Shown here: positions 63,504 through 64,000 of the stretch, piece after piece | Layout of the letters: the number at the start of each line of letters is the position of its first letter | How positions within the stretch are numbered: position 1 is the stretch's first letter | Source: Paenibacillus sambharensis | GTDB taxonomy: Bacteria > Bacillota > Bacilli > Paenibacillales > Paenibacillaceae | Reading direction: 5' to 3' | Length of the DNA: 64,000 bases | Assembly (NCBI RefSeq): GCF_003233845.1 | Contig: NZ_QKRB01000048.1 | Location: forward strand, 1 to 64,000 | Position numbers and translations under genes: made by a program | The notes under the pieces: generated by a model | The model's input: only the letters and a program-made list of their open reading frames with translations | Told to the model about the DNA's origin: nothing | The model's database searches: none

Positions 63504-64000
63504 TTAAACCTGAACCTTTTTATTATGTTCATTCTTGCGTTTCATGACACGAATGCTTGGTATTCCCGCAAGCTCTGCCTGTTGAAAACGGGCACCCCTG
63601 GCAGCGAGCCCGGTAATGACTTGGATAACCTCCACGCTGATAGTCTCTCCATGATAGACAAGAGGAATGCCCGGCGGATAAGGGATTATCATCTCAGCAG
63701 CTATCCTGCCTGCAGCTTTCTCTACAGAAACCTGCTCCGTCTCCTCATCCTCTGGCAGCTGGCGCTGTATTCGGAAAGGCGCTTGAACCGGATCTGCCGA
63801 AGCAAATGCCAGGCCTATTGAGGAAACAGCTGCCATACTGACTGCCTCCTCCGCTTCCCCATGATTAGAATCTAGCTGTGCCATGATCGTTATAAGAACA
63901 TCCACAAGCCGGTCAGCAGTATCCAACTCCGTGTTGGCGCCAAAGATCAGCACAACATGCCGTTCATCCGCCATCTCCGCCCATATCCCCTGATTCGACA
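63504..64000 (-). CDS. Orn/Lys/Arg decarboxylase family protein YaaO, C-terminal part (partial)
   Basis: The frame is open to the window edge (residues SNQGIWAEMADERHVVLIFG span the last bases), so the N-terminal catalytic part with the PLP lysine lies beyond position 64000. The visible 165 residues are the C-terminal domain of class III PLP decarboxylases, including EMIIPYPPGIPLVYHGETIS, the conserved YPPG segment of this family. The family makes polyamines from Lys, Orn or Arg; B. subtilis yaaO sits in the same place before tmk. The substrate cannot be told from this part. Confidence 0.88.
   Translation of the reverse strand, partial: SNQGIWAEMADERHVVLIFGANTELDTADRLVDVLITIMAQLDSNHGEAEEAVSMAAVSSIGLAFASADPVQAPFRIQRQLPEDEETEQVSVEKAAGRIAAEMIIPYPPGIPLVYHGETISVEVIQVITGLAARGARFQQAELAGIPSIRVMKRKNEHNKKVQV

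Overview
The window is a chromosomal segment of a spore-forming Firmicute, most likely Paenibacillus or a close relative. The evidence is the 5' end of a 16S gene at the left edge, a dense set of sporulation genes (spoIIE, spoVG, spoVT, spoVB, yabP, yabQ, yabG, sspF, fin) and a gene order that largely mirrors the origin-proximal yaaO-to-lysS-rrn region of Bacillus subtilis, read here in reverse. Almost every gene is on the minus strand, co-oriented with the rRNA operon. The exceptions are a DUF2269 membrane protein, a broken lipoprotein gene, one small unknown gene and abrB. I see no prophage, insertion sequence, CRISPR array or tRNA gene.

Layout from left to right: rrn leader and 16S start; lysS and greA; a folate cluster (pabA-pabC-folP-folB-folK) with a small HTH gene and dusB; cysK; a nadA-nadB-nadC-coaX-hslO-foldase run; ftsH, hpt and tilS; a kinase and von Willebrand factor A pair; spoIIE; yabR-divIC-yabQ-yabP; rqcP and hbs; mazG/yabN; spoVB and spoVT; a five-gene urea ABC transporter urtABCDE; prsA, mfd, fin and pth; rplY/ctc and glmU; spoVG, ridA and purR; ispE, sspF and veg; yabG; ksgA and rnmV; yabE; tatD; an HD-domain phosphohydrolase; abrB; and rsmI-trmN6-yabA-ricT-holB-yaaR-darA-tmk-yaaO.

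The coding content is mostly conserved housekeeping and sporulation machinery. The more informative signals lie between genes. They include a c-di-AMP (ydaO/yuaA-type) riboswitch with terminator before yabE, in the same window as the c-di-AMP receptor gene darA. Six Spo0A-box matches surround the divergent abrB/HD promoters. The spoIIE promoter has two Spo0A-box matches and a 21-bp spacer. A perfect GlnR/TnrA box overlaps the urtA promoter. There are sigma-H, sigma-G and sigma-B-like promoters at spoVG, spoVT and ctc, an inverted PurBox-like pair at purR, and two tandem consensus promoters at veg. greA has a consensus promoter about 210 nt upstream and a structured leader.

Several genes expected from B. 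subtilis synteny are absent from their places: pabB, prs, metS, yazA and the tRNA pair beside spoIIE. The urt operon, nadABC, greA, hbs and the HD gene sit at additional positions. One lipoprotein gene is broken by what looks like a 4-bp tandem duplication. I did not find a clearly new multi-gene defence or mobile system. The best candidates for undescribed biology are the greA leader, the nested palindromes at spoVB, the divergent Spo0A-box array and the unknown 80-residue gene beside pth.
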